From NCBI GenBank assembly GCA_030549495.1, contig JAUIRK010000729.1, forward strand, positions 1 to 64,000: a stretch of 64,000 bases of DNA, in the 5' to 3' direction. The DNA is from Nectonema munidae (Eukaryota; Nematomorpha; Nectonematoida; Nectonematidae). A program made the position numbers and the translations under genes. The first letter of the stretch is position 1. Each line of letters begins with the position of its first letter. Below the pieces are notes generated by a model that saw only the letters and a list, made by a program, of their open reading frames with translations, ran no database searches and was not told where the DNA came from. This document shows, piece by piece, positions 35,066 through 46,325 of the stretch.

Positions 35066-35835
35066 TAAATTAACAGTGTTCTTAATATAATATTAAAGAC
35101 CAACAATTTACGTTAAAATTTGAGTATGAGGCTTTGTTATGTCTTAGTATTAAAGATTGACATTTAGGACAGGATATTTCAGAATTCGTTAAAGTAGACA
35201 TTTAAAAAAAATAGACATAATTAAAATTAAAGTTTATTTCAAAAAAAGTTAACTCCTATATTATTATCTTTCTCATAATATAATTAACTGATTTCAAAAA
35301 ATAATTCCGTTATCTAACAATCTTAAATTTATAATTTTGTATTGTACTATAAAATTTGGCTTTTTGAAGAAATGAGAGAGTTTTGACACAGCTTTTTTTG
35401 ACAAAATTTAATTTTTTGACTTTTCAATAAAAATTTCTAAATATTTTATGCAGAAAAATCTATTATGTTAAAGCCAGTTTCTCAAAAGGATTAAATGAAA
35501 AAAAATATTATTCAAATATATCTGTACTTGCAAAAATGTATAATAAAGAAAAAGTTAATTTATATATCATAAAGGAGAAAAAATATATATTATTGCAATA
35601 CGGGGTCTAAAACATATATGATTTTTTTGAGCACTGTAGTGTATTATTATATTATTATATAATTATTATTGATAAAAATAATATATAAAATATTAAGAAG
35701 AGATGTAATGTTTAAAAGTAGTATTAGCTGCAGCGGGACAATTAAAATTTTTTTAATTTTTCATTAAAATGTAATCCCCTATCTTTAATACAATACATAA
35801 TATATATAAATTAAGAATAATATGTATAAGGATGT

Positions 35836-35905
35836 TAGGACCGAAAATCGAACCTATATTTATTTGATCAAAACCCTTCCACTACTACACCATCTTCCCA
35901 AAAAC
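35836..35905 (-). repeat. tRNA-like relic with A and B boxes
   Basis: On the minus strand TGGTGTAGTAG fits the A-box consensus. About 38 bases later, GGTTCGATTTT resembles a B box. The expected acceptor and T stems do not pair cleanly, so this is a SINE head or tRNA pseudogene, not a functional tRNA. Confidence 0.5.
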
Positions 35906-36598
35906 ATAGTGAAACATTTTTAATACCTAAATATTTACATCAATAATTTTGAAACTGTTTAATTGATCAATTTTAACCAAAAAAAGTGTTATCCTGAAAT
36001 ATTCAAGCATTATCTTTCTTTTGCATGCTATTAAATTTAATTTCTCTTAATAAAAAACAAAATATGGTCTTTTTAAGTCCAATCTCTCCAGCTAAAAATC
36101 AAATTGTTTAGCTTAAAAGTTATTCAAGAAATGCATTTTAAACTTTTATATCCAGACTTAACTCGGCTGAAGTTACTAATAGTTTAGCAGAAGAATATGA
36201 TATGCGGTGATATACTATTGCCGGCTAAAAATTTCTATAAACAGAAAATAAAATTTAAAAAACATGTATAATAAATTAAACTTACCTAAATAAAATAAGC
36301 CAGTTCTAGATAATAACCTATTACTACAAACATGATTGTTCACAAAATTAACATCCATTTCACGTATGCAAACAAATAGCCTGTTGGTTCAGATAAACGA
36401 GGGTGCATTGCTGTATATCTCTCCTATAGTTCATATTTACTATCTTTAGTCTATAATTCATCGTTTTAAAAAAAAATTTTTTTTGATAATTTATTTAAAC
36501 ACCTTTTATGGTACTTTTAAAAGGGATCGTAATTTGTTTTCTTTTTAAAACTTTATTTTTTTTAAATTATTTAATCCTAAAATCAAATTTGGCGGGCT

Positions 36599-36945
36599 AT
36601 TTGTATTGTTTTTTTCATAAGAGACTGAGCCGATATTTTAAAAATAAGCCCGTACATATAATTCTTATGACTTCATGTTTGTTCTTACTAAGCGTCTCCA
36701 GATTTTATAATCTAGATTCATTATTCTGAAAATTGTTGCAAACAAAGAAACAGAAAGTATAGCGGCTTTTTTAGTTGTAAATTTGAGTTATTTTAACTAG
36801 TGATCTAAAAATGGAATAGAGATTGTCTCCTGAATCGTAATTCACAAATAGGGTCAGGCTGCATTTTATTCAGACCACTACTCAAATTGTTTATCTCTAA
36901 CTTTTATTTTTATATAATTTATAAAGTAAATTTTAGTTTTGAAAA
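36599..36945 (-). repeat. right arm of a 345-bp inverted repeat pair
   Basis: Reverse complement of 33699-34043 with scattered substitutions. It ends GTAAATTTTAGTTTTGAAAA. Confidence 0.88.
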
Positions 36946-37552
36946 TTGAATAGTTAAAATTTTTACTATTCAAAATTTTGTATTCCTAAAATAATTTTAG
37001 AAGCATGTTCACAAACGACAAAATTTTTATGACTTTTGAAATGTAAAATGTCAAAATCAAATTTACCCTTCATATAACTGCAAATAGAAAAAGTTTTAGC
37101 GTCAATGGTTTTCTATTTTAATGAAACTAGTATGTGTCTTCAATAAATTTTCAATTAACCATAGTTTAATCGTAAGCGAAGCTTCTGTCTCTCACCACTT
37201 ACTGTAAAACGACACTGTATTTTGATGCAACGCACCCTTCAATTAATTCAAAATTTTAGAAAAATAAAATATGCTTGAGAATACAATTTAATTTTAAATT
37301 TAGGCATGTAGAAATCTAAGTCGAAAAAAATATATTTACTTTTCTCTTGTCCTGTGCCATGCTGTAGATAGTAAGCAATAAATGATTAAAATTTACCAAC
37401 AAATTAATTGTATATCATGAAACTCAATTATAAGCACGACACTGAAAGATAAATAAAAATAGAAAAGTAATGAAAACAAGTATAGAAATTACGATTCGTA
37501 AAAATAGGAACTGGCAGGCGGCAGTAAAAACATTATTTCTAATTTCTAGTCT
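36946..37552. other. AT-rich stretch
   Basis: No gene, repeat end or RNA feature is supported. Confidence 0.5.
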
Positions 37553-38115
37553 GTTTTATAGCAAATTGGAGGTGCTGAAAAAGGATGTGTTGTAGAACTA
37601 AAAAAAAATTTATTTATACGCAAATATATACTTACATAAATTAATTTTTTAAAGATGTCATAATATTTTTAGCGAATAATTTTAAAACCTTTAACACTGT
37701 AGCCATTTTCGAACAATAACAGTTCGCATAAAAATGCATTTTCAGAAATTATTTAAAAAAGATATGGACACTTTTGATGGAAAACATATTTTAACAAATT
37801 AAATACCATAATTTTAGTTGTTGTTGTTAGCTTCTTGATTACACTATCTCATTATCAATGTAATCAATCAGTTGACTATAGAGTTGAGGGAGTATTACTA
37901 CTACGAGTAAATGCTCTCATGGAAAAGTATAGAATTTTGTTACACTTTCGTAGCAGCAACGATGAGTGAGTGTATTTTCAGCCAACCTACATAAAAGTCA
38001 GAGCAGTTATATTGTCTTATAGTAAAACTAAACAATGTTTTAAATTTTTGAATGAAAAATATTTTTTGATTTCTACAACACATTATTTTTCAGCACCTCC
38101 GATTTGGTATAAAAC
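37553..38115. mobile_element. MITE with 45-bp terminal inverted repeats, upstream of PGRMC
   Basis: The left end (37553-37597) and the reverse complement of the right end (38071-38115) agree at about 41 of 45 positions, with the shared core GGAGGTGCTGAAAAA and GTGTTGTAGAA. Length is 563 bp, non-coding. The right end lies about 170 bases before the PGRMC start codon, inside the likely promoter. Superfamily not assigned, as no clear target duplication is visible. Confidence 0.82.
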
Positions 38116-38286
38116 CGATAAATATTAAATTTACTTTTGAAAAAAAAAATATTTCCTATATTTTAAAAGATAGCTCCAAAAATCATCAAGCCTATACGGT
38201 GGAAAATTTTAATTAAAATGAATTATATTTTAGCACATTTGGCATCTTCTTATGATTGCATAACTCAATAAAACATACCAACAGGA
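38116..38286 (+). promoter_or_regulatory. PGRMC 5' leader with acceptor-like TTTTAG
   Basis: TATATTTTAG ends at 38233, 53 bases before the start codon. A three-codon upstream ORF (ATG ATT GCA TAA) lies in the leader near 38252. Either could affect expression; this is inference. Confidence 0.35.
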
Positions 38287-40447
38287 ATGTCTCTTTTCGC
38301 GGTGTTTCAAGATTTCCTATCTCTCAGTCTTTTACCTTTATGCTTAATCCTACTATACAAAATCGTTAAAATGATAAAACAAGATTTCTTTACTAAAACC
38401 AATACTTCTTCAAGTAAGCGTGGTGAAGCAGTACCTAAACAAGATATGACATTGAGTCAACTTAGGACATACACAGGAAAAGATGATACACCGATTTGCA
38501 TCGCTATCAACAATAACATATACGATGTTACTAAAGCAAAAACATATTATGGAGCAGGTCAGTTTAATTTAAATGTATACTTTTTTTTAATATATAATTT
38601 GGCTTAACGCTAGAATGACCAAATCGGTCAATTGACCCATATCAACCTTTAAAACTTTTGTGTGGTTGTAGTTCCTTCTTTTATTTTCTTGAAACGTATT
38701 TGTAAAAAGTAATTAAAATTCACTCCAAATTATTCTTACACCCAGTATATCAAACTTACATGCCTAAACTACCAGGATCGGTTAATTGACCATGATTTTA
38801 TATATTATTAACGGTATCTTTCCAAAATCCCCGAAAACTAAATTTCTAGCTACCAAAATCCCCGAAAACCAAGGTAGCAGTGACATAAGTTTTATTAGAT
38901 TTTGATAGCGCAGGTTTTAGTTTCCGGGAATTTTGGCAAAAGGGATTTTTCTAGGTGGAATTAAATTAGGCCTGAAAAGCAATAAAAGAAAAAAATAGTA
39001 CTCAAATCAAATGCAAACTCATTTATTCTTTTTAAATGCGACTTATTGGCAAACGACCCAATATGGGTGCAATATTTTGCGCAAAACGATTCACTCAGTG
39101 TCCCCTTCTCGATCCCCATGGAATTTCTTCGCGGACTCCAGTTTGAAAACCACTGAGCTAGAAGGGTGATGCAATAAGAATTACAAACAAGGTAATTTGA
39201 CTTGATAAAATCAGTGCAGTTGTGATGGGATTGAGAGCTTACAGTGCAGGTGGTGTGTTCATTGCACAAAATTTTTTAAAAATGATATAATAAAAAAAAG
39301 ATCGCCCTCAAAAATTTTGAAGATGTGCGCCTCTGCTGAGGAATATAAAAAATACGAAAATTAGCTGCCAAATTGAAAACATGCTTTTAAAGGTTTTAGC
39401 TGGAAAAATTTTGGATTCTGGTGATCTCTTAACCTGCCGTAAATGGAAATCGGGACACAAATCGCCTGCCGTGTTTAATGCCGAACCTTTTGTGGTTTGG
39501 CCTTCAGAGGATGGCAAAAGGTGTTTATCGGAAAAGAGTAAATGTTTCTTTGCCTTGTATAAATAACCGATCAAATCAAGCCTCATTCAAAGCATACAAA
39601 TTTTATGTCTGAGTGCAAGATTACTCATATTTGTTTATACGTTATATATAGTGGTTTGAATAAACAATATATCTGACAATTTTATGAAGGAAATTTGTCC
39701 CAATCTGGGGAATATTTATAGCGCAGTTATCTTAATGTAGCATTTGTCAGTCAGTTCACCTAGAACCGCAGTACATTAAATGGATTTCAATGATGGAGAA
39801 ATATATTTCAAATACGCGATATTATTTATTTGTAGGAATAATAATATCATGGATAATAAAGAAATTAAAATAAATGGGGAAATAGTTAAAAATTTATTAA
39901 TTATATATCTTTATTAATATATAATCTCTGCAAAGTGTGTCTTGGAAACGCTGTAGATACCTTAATTTCTTTTAATGCAATACTTTATTTACATCTTTTA
40001 GTATTTTTGAATGATACTTTTCATGTTTTTGCCTCCAACAATTTTTAATACTTGTATTAAATGAAAATAACATTCAAAAGTTTTTATGATAAAAGAAACC
40101 AAAAGTTATATCAATTATTTTGACTTCGGCACATCACCACTTTTTTTTCTTTTCTTAATAAAATGTTTCTATTTATGATTCTCCTAGATGGACCTTACGC
40201 GTTGCTTGCTGGCCAAGATGCATCTAGGGCATTAGCTAAACTCTCTTTGCATCGTTCTTCGATTAAGGAATTGTATGACGACCTGAGTGATTTGAATTCT
40301 GAAGAATGGGAAAATTTGGAAGACTGGGAAAGACAATTTAAAAGTTTGCTGTTGTGTTTATCATTTTAATCATGTTAGCATCCTTTTGTTTTAGTGAAAT
40401 ATCCACGAGTTGGGAAATTGACAACTTCGAACGCCGATCCTGAATGA
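38287..40447 (+). CDS. PGRMC: Membrane-associated progesterone receptor component (heme-binding cytochrome b5-like), three exons
   Basis: A membrane protein with a cytochrome b5-like domain that binds heme through tyrosine and partners with cytochromes P450 and other membrane proteins. Exons: 38287-38557, 40188-40343, 40395-40447. The 51-bp second intron has a weak donor (GTTTGC). The product is 159 residues against 195 in human PGRMC1. A transmembrane segment lies at about 8-28 (LSLSLLPLCLILLYKIV). The cytochrome b5-like domain runs from about 53 to 151. Residues matching PGRMC1 heme-site Tyr107, Tyr113, Lys163 and Tyr164 are Tyr88, Tyr94, Lys144 and Tyr145, all kept. ASRALAKLS and YDDLSDLNSEEWENL are diagnostic. 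The acidic, phosphorylated C-terminal tail of vertebrates is absent. Intron 1 (1630 bp) is filled with transposon scraps. Confidence 0.95.
38604..38791. mobile_element. possible piggyBac-type MITE end in PGRMC intron 1
   Basis: TTAACGCTAGAATGACC at 38604 resembles the TTAA-bounded ends of piggyBac-like elements. ATCGGTCAATTGACC at 38623 repeats in the same orientation as ATCGGTTAATTGACC at 38777. No inverted partner end was found. Confidence 0.4.
38817..38940. repeat. foldback repeat in PGRMC intron 1
   Basis: TTTCCAAAATCCCCGAAAAC near 38819 pairs with TTTCCGGGAATTTTGGC near 38921. The inner CCAAAATCCCCGAAAACC also repeats. It is a small palindromic MITE; similar CCGAAAACCAAAAC motifs occur at 52334 and 55280-55525. 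Confidence 0.6.
39080..39155 (-). mobile_element. lone hAT-type terminus in PGRMC intron 1
   Basis: Read on the minus strand from 39155: CAGTGGTTTTCAAACTGG followed by AGTCCGCG, a standard hAT MITE end. The opposite end was not found. Repeat X copy 2 follows immediately at 39185. Confidence 0.6.
39185..39330 (+). repeat. dispersed repeat X, copy 2
   Basis: Same order of blocks as 34915-35065, extending into CGCCCTC and AAATTTTGAAGATGTGCGCC, which also echoes sequence at 33270 and 33620. Confidence 0.65.
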
Positions 40448-41360
40448 TTTTTAAAATTTATATTCAATCGCTCTTCCTACTTTGATGTTTTTAACAACCT
40501 AAACATATTTACCTCAAACTTTTACTATGGATTCGATTTATTCATTTTATTTTCTTGCTGCTGTCTGTTCAAAATGATTTATATATATGACTAAATAAAA
40601 CTTGGTGAACCCTATTAAAAATAATTTTTATTGTGCTTGTCTAAAAAAAATATTAGCTAAAAATCATTCCAACTCACTTTGGTTGGAAGCGGAAAATTCT
40701 AAAAAAACTATATAGAATTCAGTCTAAATTTGGTTATTTACCATACTTTCTAATTCAATTCTAGTATTTGTGGATGCATGCAACTTTGGGGTCGCAAAAT
40801 TTGGTAAAATATTAATTTTGAGTTTCACTATACTGAAACATAGTATAAAGTATAAATTATATGTTCATTCTTTTTATTTAGTGGTTACTCGTATTAAATT
40901 TGTTATAAAATAAAGCGTGTTTTTAAAGTTTGGTTGAACTAGAAAGACTAAACTTACCCAACATAAATACATATTTTAGATGTCTGCATGAGATCAAAAA
41001 TTTGACTTATCCATTGCTGACAATTTTCCCACGCTTCGTTGAATAGCGTCCGATCGTATATTTTTATTTTCAGATATAATTTACATGAAAAGGTATCGTT
41101 TAATTGTTTAAATATCGTTTATTCTTTTATTTGTGATACTGACCAAATATCTTCAATAAGGGTACCTTGGTGTACAACTATTAATACTTCCTTCTGGTCG
41201 CAGTTTATTTCATTCTTTAAAAAATCTTTTATATTTTTCTCATCTCCTAAAATAAAAAAAGATAAAAATTGCAAAGATAGAACAAATAAAGCATCAAAAT
41301 ATTTATAGTAGATGTGAATGTCAAAAAGTTAGTTAGCTAGATTTATCACATAGACAAACT
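40448..41360. other. PGRMC 3' flank
   Basis: AT-rich, with an AATAAA near 40596. No other gene is supported. Confidence 0.5.
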
Positions 41361-41567
41361 GTATATAAAATCAAGTTTATCAAATAGCTATATCACAGTA
41401 TCCATAGCGCGCATTATTATGAATTCAAAGCACGTCGCAAATGCAAAAAACACTATATAAAATCAAGGTAAATGTTTTAAACTTCATGGAAATGTATCAG
41501 GTAGCTATATCACAGCATGCGAATTATCTACAAAGCATAAATTCAAAGAATGTCGGGAATGAAAAAT
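41361..41567 (+). repeat. two imperfect tandem units just before piggyBac 2
   Basis: The unit TATATAAAATCAAG ... TAGCTATATCACAG ... AATTCAAAG ... GTCG occurs at 41361-41448 and again at 41453-41567. It lies where the 5' subterminal region of the piggyBac would be and may belong to it. Confidence 0.6.
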
Positions 41568-41759
41568 TTTAACTCAGCGCTGATAACGATGAAGATATTT
41601 TATATGATTCCGAAATTGCTTCTGATGAAGAAAGTAAAAATAAAAATTATGTATCTGAAAGAAAAAATTTTTACTTTGTCAAAAAACACCTGAAGAAAAA
41701 TTAAAATCGAAAGATGTCATTTTCAAGCTACATAATTTTTCTGAAAAAACATTTATGAG

Positions 41760-43377
41760 TCTAGGGCAATCAAAAGTCAACTTTTGTTATAAATAAAAAT
41801 ACATTTTATGAAAGCATTTTTTTGTTTTTTAATAAAAAATGACTAATTTAAAGTTATTTTTTATGTCAATGAAAGTCGATTTTTAAAAAAAAAATCAATA
41901 AAAGTCAATTTTTAGGTAGGTTTTGTTTTTTGATTATTATTTTATTCAAAGTAACAAAAAATATAGTTTTATTAAAAAATTATACAATTATGCTTAAAAG
42001 CTCTAGAAGTAATTCTATGAAAATATCACTCATTATTACAAAATATCCAAGCGAGTTTTCACCATCACAAAGCAAAGACAAACTTTTTTGCAAGTTATGT
42101 TTGGTAGAAGTAAAACACGATAAAACTTTTTTTATTGAAAGTCACAGAAAAACATGCCAACAGCAGGATTAAAAAGTTTTCCACTGATACTACTTCCGAT
42201 GACTTCCAAAAGAAATTGATTACAGCTTTCCTAGAAGCTAATATTCCATTGCACAGACTTTGCCATTCGAGCATTGTTTCACTTTTTCAAAATCTTGGAA
42301 GACAAGTTCCTTCTGTTACAACATGTAGAAACTTGGTTTCGAAATTAGCACATGAGAAACTTCAAAAAAACCATTACGAATTGTGTATTCTTAAATGTTA
42401 TTGCTAGAACATTGGTAGAACCTCAAAAAACTTACTTGATCAAAACTGCACCGTTTGAAGCACATATAAATTCACAAACGTTGACTTATTTTATCGACGA
42501 TACGTTGAAAGAGTTGCACATAGGTAGAAAACACTTTTTACTTTTGATAACAGATGCTGCTAGATACAATACTGCCGCAGCTAAGAATTTAAAAGTTATG
42601 TTTCCTAACTTTTTTCACGTTACATGCATTTCCCAATTATTGCACAACTGTGCTCTAAAAATTCAAACTTTTTATCCTGAAGTGGATGCATTGATTTCAA
42701 GTTTTAAAGCTCTCACGATGAACAAAACATGACGCTCTTTTTTCTCTGAAATTGGGTACCCACCAGTTCCTATAATTACAAGATGGGGTAGTTGGTTGGA
42801 AGCAACTCTTTACTATAGTAAAAATCTTCCTAAAATAAAAAAAATTATAGAAAATTTTGATGGTGAAAATGGTATTTTGATTGACAATGCAGGAAAAAGC
42901 TTAGAAAATCTTAACTTATGTAAAACTTTGTTATCAATTAAAAAAAACTACGCTCAAAATATAATTGAGCTAATAGATCAATCGTAAAAAAGGACTTTTA
43001 AATTATGTGACGCTAGCAAAGTTTTAAGTTTACTTCATTTTAACAATGATGAATGCAAATTGATCCTATATATCAAAAGTAGAATGGAACAAAATGAAAT
43101 AACTGATATTATGGAAATGAAAAATTCAAGTATATCACCTGATACGTATTTACTTCTACAAAATTGTCCAGCTTCTAGTTGCGAAGTTGAAAGATCCTTC
43201 TCAAAACTCAGAAAGTTATTAGAAAAAGATCGAAATTTTAATGCAGACAATATTTTTAATTACATGATTTTTTTCTATAATTGTAAATAATTTTGTTTTT
43301 TTATTTTATGTTTAAAAGTTAATAAAATCATAAAAGTCAATATTTTCTTTTAATAAAGTCAATTTTTTGTTTGCCTG
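41760..43377 (+). mobile_element. hAT element nested in piggyBac 2
   Basis: TTTATGAG (41752-41759) and TTTATGAC (43378-43385) form an 8-bp target duplication, and joining the flanks gives continuous piggyBac coding sense at this point. The ends are CTAGGGCAATCAAAAG and, reverse-complemented, CAGGCAAACAAAAAATTG. AAAGTCAATTTT-type motifs repeat near both ends. Inside lie a BED-like finger (FCKLCLVEV...H...C), LLLITDAARYN (catalytic Asp), ITRWGSWLEA and the hATC dimerisation motif CPASSCEVERSFSKLRKLL near 43165. Stops near 42170, 42405, 42732 and 42985 break it. At 1618 bp it is shorter than a full hAT. Confidence 0.9.
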
Positions 43378-43723
43378 TTTATGACTTTAAACGGCCTGTG
43401 GAGTATTTCCATTATTATTTTACAGATGAAATGATTGAAATAATAACAAAAGAAATAAATAAATACGCTCAACAAAATAATTTTCTTCTAAAGCTTAATT
43501 CTGTTGAGATAAATAAATTTATAGGAGTTCTTATACTTATGGGATTAGTTGGAATGCCTAGAATGAAAATTTACCGGAACAAAAATTTTAGTATTTTAGA
43601 AATAGCAGAAACTTTTTCTAAAAACAGGTTTAAAGATATAAAGAGGTTTCTACACTTTATTAATAATAATGAAATAATAAAAAACAGGAATATGAAAATT
43701 ATGATAGGTACGCAAAAGTCCGC

Positions 43724-43835
43724 ACTTTATTGAATATTTTGCCAAAGACACAAAGTTTTGATGAGCAATATATTCCTTTCAAAGGTAAAAGTTCTTTGAA
43801 ACAGTATGTGCCAAATAAACCAAAAAAGTGGGGCT
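43724..43835 (+). repeat. source copy of a 112-bp duplicated piggyBac segment
   Basis: Part of the first catalytic region of piggyBac 2. It is identical at 111 of 112 positions to 44903-45014. Confidence 0.97.
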
Positions 43836-44814
43836 TTAAAGTTTTTTCAAGAAATAGAGGTGATGGATTCACTTAAGATTTTTTTTATTCAGGCAAAAGT
43901 CCTAGTTTGAAAAATAGTTGTGGCTTTTCCTCTGGAATCTATGTTGTGATACCTTACCTGACAACTCGAATTTTTTAGTTTTTTATACAATTTTTTTGAG
44001 TTGCAAAACAATTTGAAAAAAAGATGCATCTATAGTTGTGGAACCATCAGGAAACACAGGCTTAAATGTGTGAAGCTATCTTTAGAAAAGGATATGAAGC
44101 AAAAAGGAAGAGGCGCTTACGAATCTTTTTATAATGAAAAATATGGTGTGCGAGTTATACATTGGTATGACAATAAAAGTCTCATACTTTCTTCAAATTA
44201 CTTAAGTGTTTTTCGAGTTGATAATGTCAGAAGATGGTTGAAGAAAGAAAAAAAGTATAAACATTGTAAGCGTTTATAATGGGTGGAACATACCTCTTTA
44301 TGTTTATGGCTTTGTATCGAATCAATCAAAAAATGGTATCGAAGAATTTTTTTAGGTTATTGACTACTGCAGTTACACAAGCTTGGACACACTATAAGAG
44401 ACTGCAAAATTATAAAAATTGAAGAAAAGAAAATAATGGATTTGATGAGCTTTTCTACTTCTGTCAGCATTTCGTTGAAAGAAAGCGACATTATTTTTCA
44501 ACCTAAAAATAAAAAAGGAAGGCCAAGTTTAGATGAAAACGAAATGGAAGATTTGGAAACATCTGCTTCTCCATCAAAACGTGTTTTTGTTTCTCAAAAA
44601 TGTAGTGATGAAGCGAGATATGAAATGGTCAACCATTTTCCAGAAATGATTGTTTCAAAAAGAAAAAGAAGTAAACTGTGCTCTAAGCTTACTCAAACAT
44701 TGTGTATTAGATGTAAAATTGCCCTTTGTTTAAGACCAAATAGGAATTATTTTTATATTATCATAAAAAATATTTTTACCCTAACTGTTTTAAAACAGTA
44801 AAGTATTTTTAGAC

Positions 44815-46325
44815 TAAATTGGAATTTTTTTCTCTTTTGAATTTCATAGCCATGGAAGGGTTAAGATGTCTCATTAGTGAGCCTACTCACATAGCAGGCC
44901 CTACTTTATTGAATATTTTGCCAAAGAGACAAAGTTTTGATGAGCAATATATTCCTTTCAAAGGTAAAAGTTCTTTGAAACAGTATGTGCCAAATAAACC
45001 AAAAAAGTGGGGCTAATGTCTGGATAATATATTTTGTGATTTTGATTCTGAAAAAATCACTAATGTTAATTAAAGTTATGAAGTTTAGACTTAGCGATCA
45101 TTTTCCCATCCCTTCAATATTTCTAGTGACAATAAAAAGCATTTTTAAAAACATTAAAAAGGTATTCGATTTCAATCGAGTTTGTAAAGACAGTTTTTGT
45201 AAAGATTTGGTGGAAAGCGTTAGGAATTTTTCTATTGCAACACATGCTCTTTGCATGAATTTTACAACAGTTTAATGTTGATATTGGGAAAGCCTAAACA
45301 CTCTAGTGAAAAAGTTATAGTTGTAAAATCGTTGAAACCCCCTTGGATTAGAGTTTATACGTTCAAGAAATGATACTCATGAAAAACGAAGAATGCATGA
45401 AAACTTACGTAAAGAAACTACTATTATGTTAGAAAAGAATATTTCAAGTTACTGTGATTCTTTTATAAATAATTGCTCCAATTCTAAGAAACTATAACTA
45501 CTTTCAAGTCCTCATGGGCAAATTTGGTCACCCTAACAGCAATTACTCTGCGATAGAAAAAGAAAGATTTACTGAAAAGTTTAACTTCTTTTTTCTTGAA
45601 AAGATTGAATCTATTGTTGATGGCATGAGTGCAATGAGAACACTTAATCACCGCAATGTTTTAGAAAAAGTGATCCATTGTTCATTTACCAAGTTTGAAT
45701 TTACAGATTTGAATGAAGTTATGGATTTAGCCAAAGTTATGGTATTAAACAGGCCCTGCTGATGTACTGAATACAGAATTGTTCAAACACTGCTGGGATA
45801 TCTTGCTTCCTCTCTTTGTTATGTATATTAATTCATCCCTTAAATTTTCTTTTTATGGAATGAAGTGCGGTTATATTACTCCTCTTCCCAAACAAGAAAG
45901 CTTTTCTTTTGAGAACATGAATGACGACAGACCTGTTTCTAATTTACCATTTTTATGTAAACTAATGGAACGCATAATCCTGAAACAGTTACAGACTTAT
46001 TGTATTAAAAATTCATTACTTGATGATCAACAATTTGCGTACAAAAAGAATTGTAGTACTGAATCTCTTTTACAGAGTCTTATCGAAGCTATCACTGATT
46101 CCTGAAAACGTATCTCTTTTCTTCTGACTTCACTCCTAACTGAATTGATTCATTTTTTTTAACTTGTGTACATATAATTTTTTTATGCTTTTTTTTCTTG
46201 TTTTTAAAATCGATCTTATCTGTGTATGCATGTGTATTTTTCATCTAGGAATATCTGTTTGGCGAGACTGTACTGTCTAATAATTTAGCAGTAGTTTCGC
46301 TTTAAATAAATCATTCATTCATTTA
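44815..46325 (+). mobile_element. LINE family 3 (CR1/L2-like), internally deleted, with a piggyBac filler
   Basis: Endonuclease: FFSLLNFIAMEGLRCLISEP, then THIAGPT, interrupted by the 112-bp filler, then CLDNIFCDFDSE and LSDHFPI (about 45087). RT start: GYITPLPKQESFSFENMN, DDRPVSNLPFLCKLMERI, and ST-E-SLLQSLIEA (about 45870-46100). The RT catalytic part and the rest are missing. The 3' end at about 46325 is AATAAATCATTCATTCATT, the simple-repeat tail typical of CR1/L2 elements. It is clearly a different clade from the LINEs at 1-9 kb and carries at least four breaks besides the deletion. Confidence 0.85.
44903..45014 (+). repeat. 112-bp piggyBac segment copied into LINE family 3
   Basis: It sits exactly between GPT and CLDNIF of the LINE endonuclease, replacing nothing obvious. 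The junction has ACT microhomology on the left. One mismatch (C to G) from the source at 43724-43835. Confidence 0.97.

Larger units (their letters stand above)
34044..36598. other. interior between the 345-bp inverted arms
   Basis: AT-rich, with no protein-coding sequence longer than chance. It contains a dispersed repeat copy (34915-35065) and a pol III-type tRNA-like relic (35836-35905). Confidence 0.6.
41570..44801 (+). pseudogene. piggyBac-like transposase 2, interrupted by a hAT
   Basis: An acidic N-terminus (DNDEDILYDSEIASDEE, about 41580) leads to LHNFSEKTFM. There a hAT (41760-43377) is inserted. The gene resumes at DFKRPVEYFHYYFTDE (43384) and IGVLILMGLVGMPR. The catalytic region follows: SFDEQYIPFKGKSSLKQY (about 43750), then GTIRKHR and RVIHWYDNKS (about 44040-44180). 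The C-terminus ARYEMVNHFP with CIRCKIALC fits the PGBD4-like Cys finger. Several frame changes lie between 43690 and 44440, and part of the segment around the third catalytic Asp is damaged. Bases 43724-43835 were copied into the LINE that follows. Confidence 0.9.

Noticed and set aside
33699-36945. Large DNA element with long inverted repeats such as a Polinton
   Set aside because: No coding sequence of any such element between the arms; called an unassigned inverted repeat pair.
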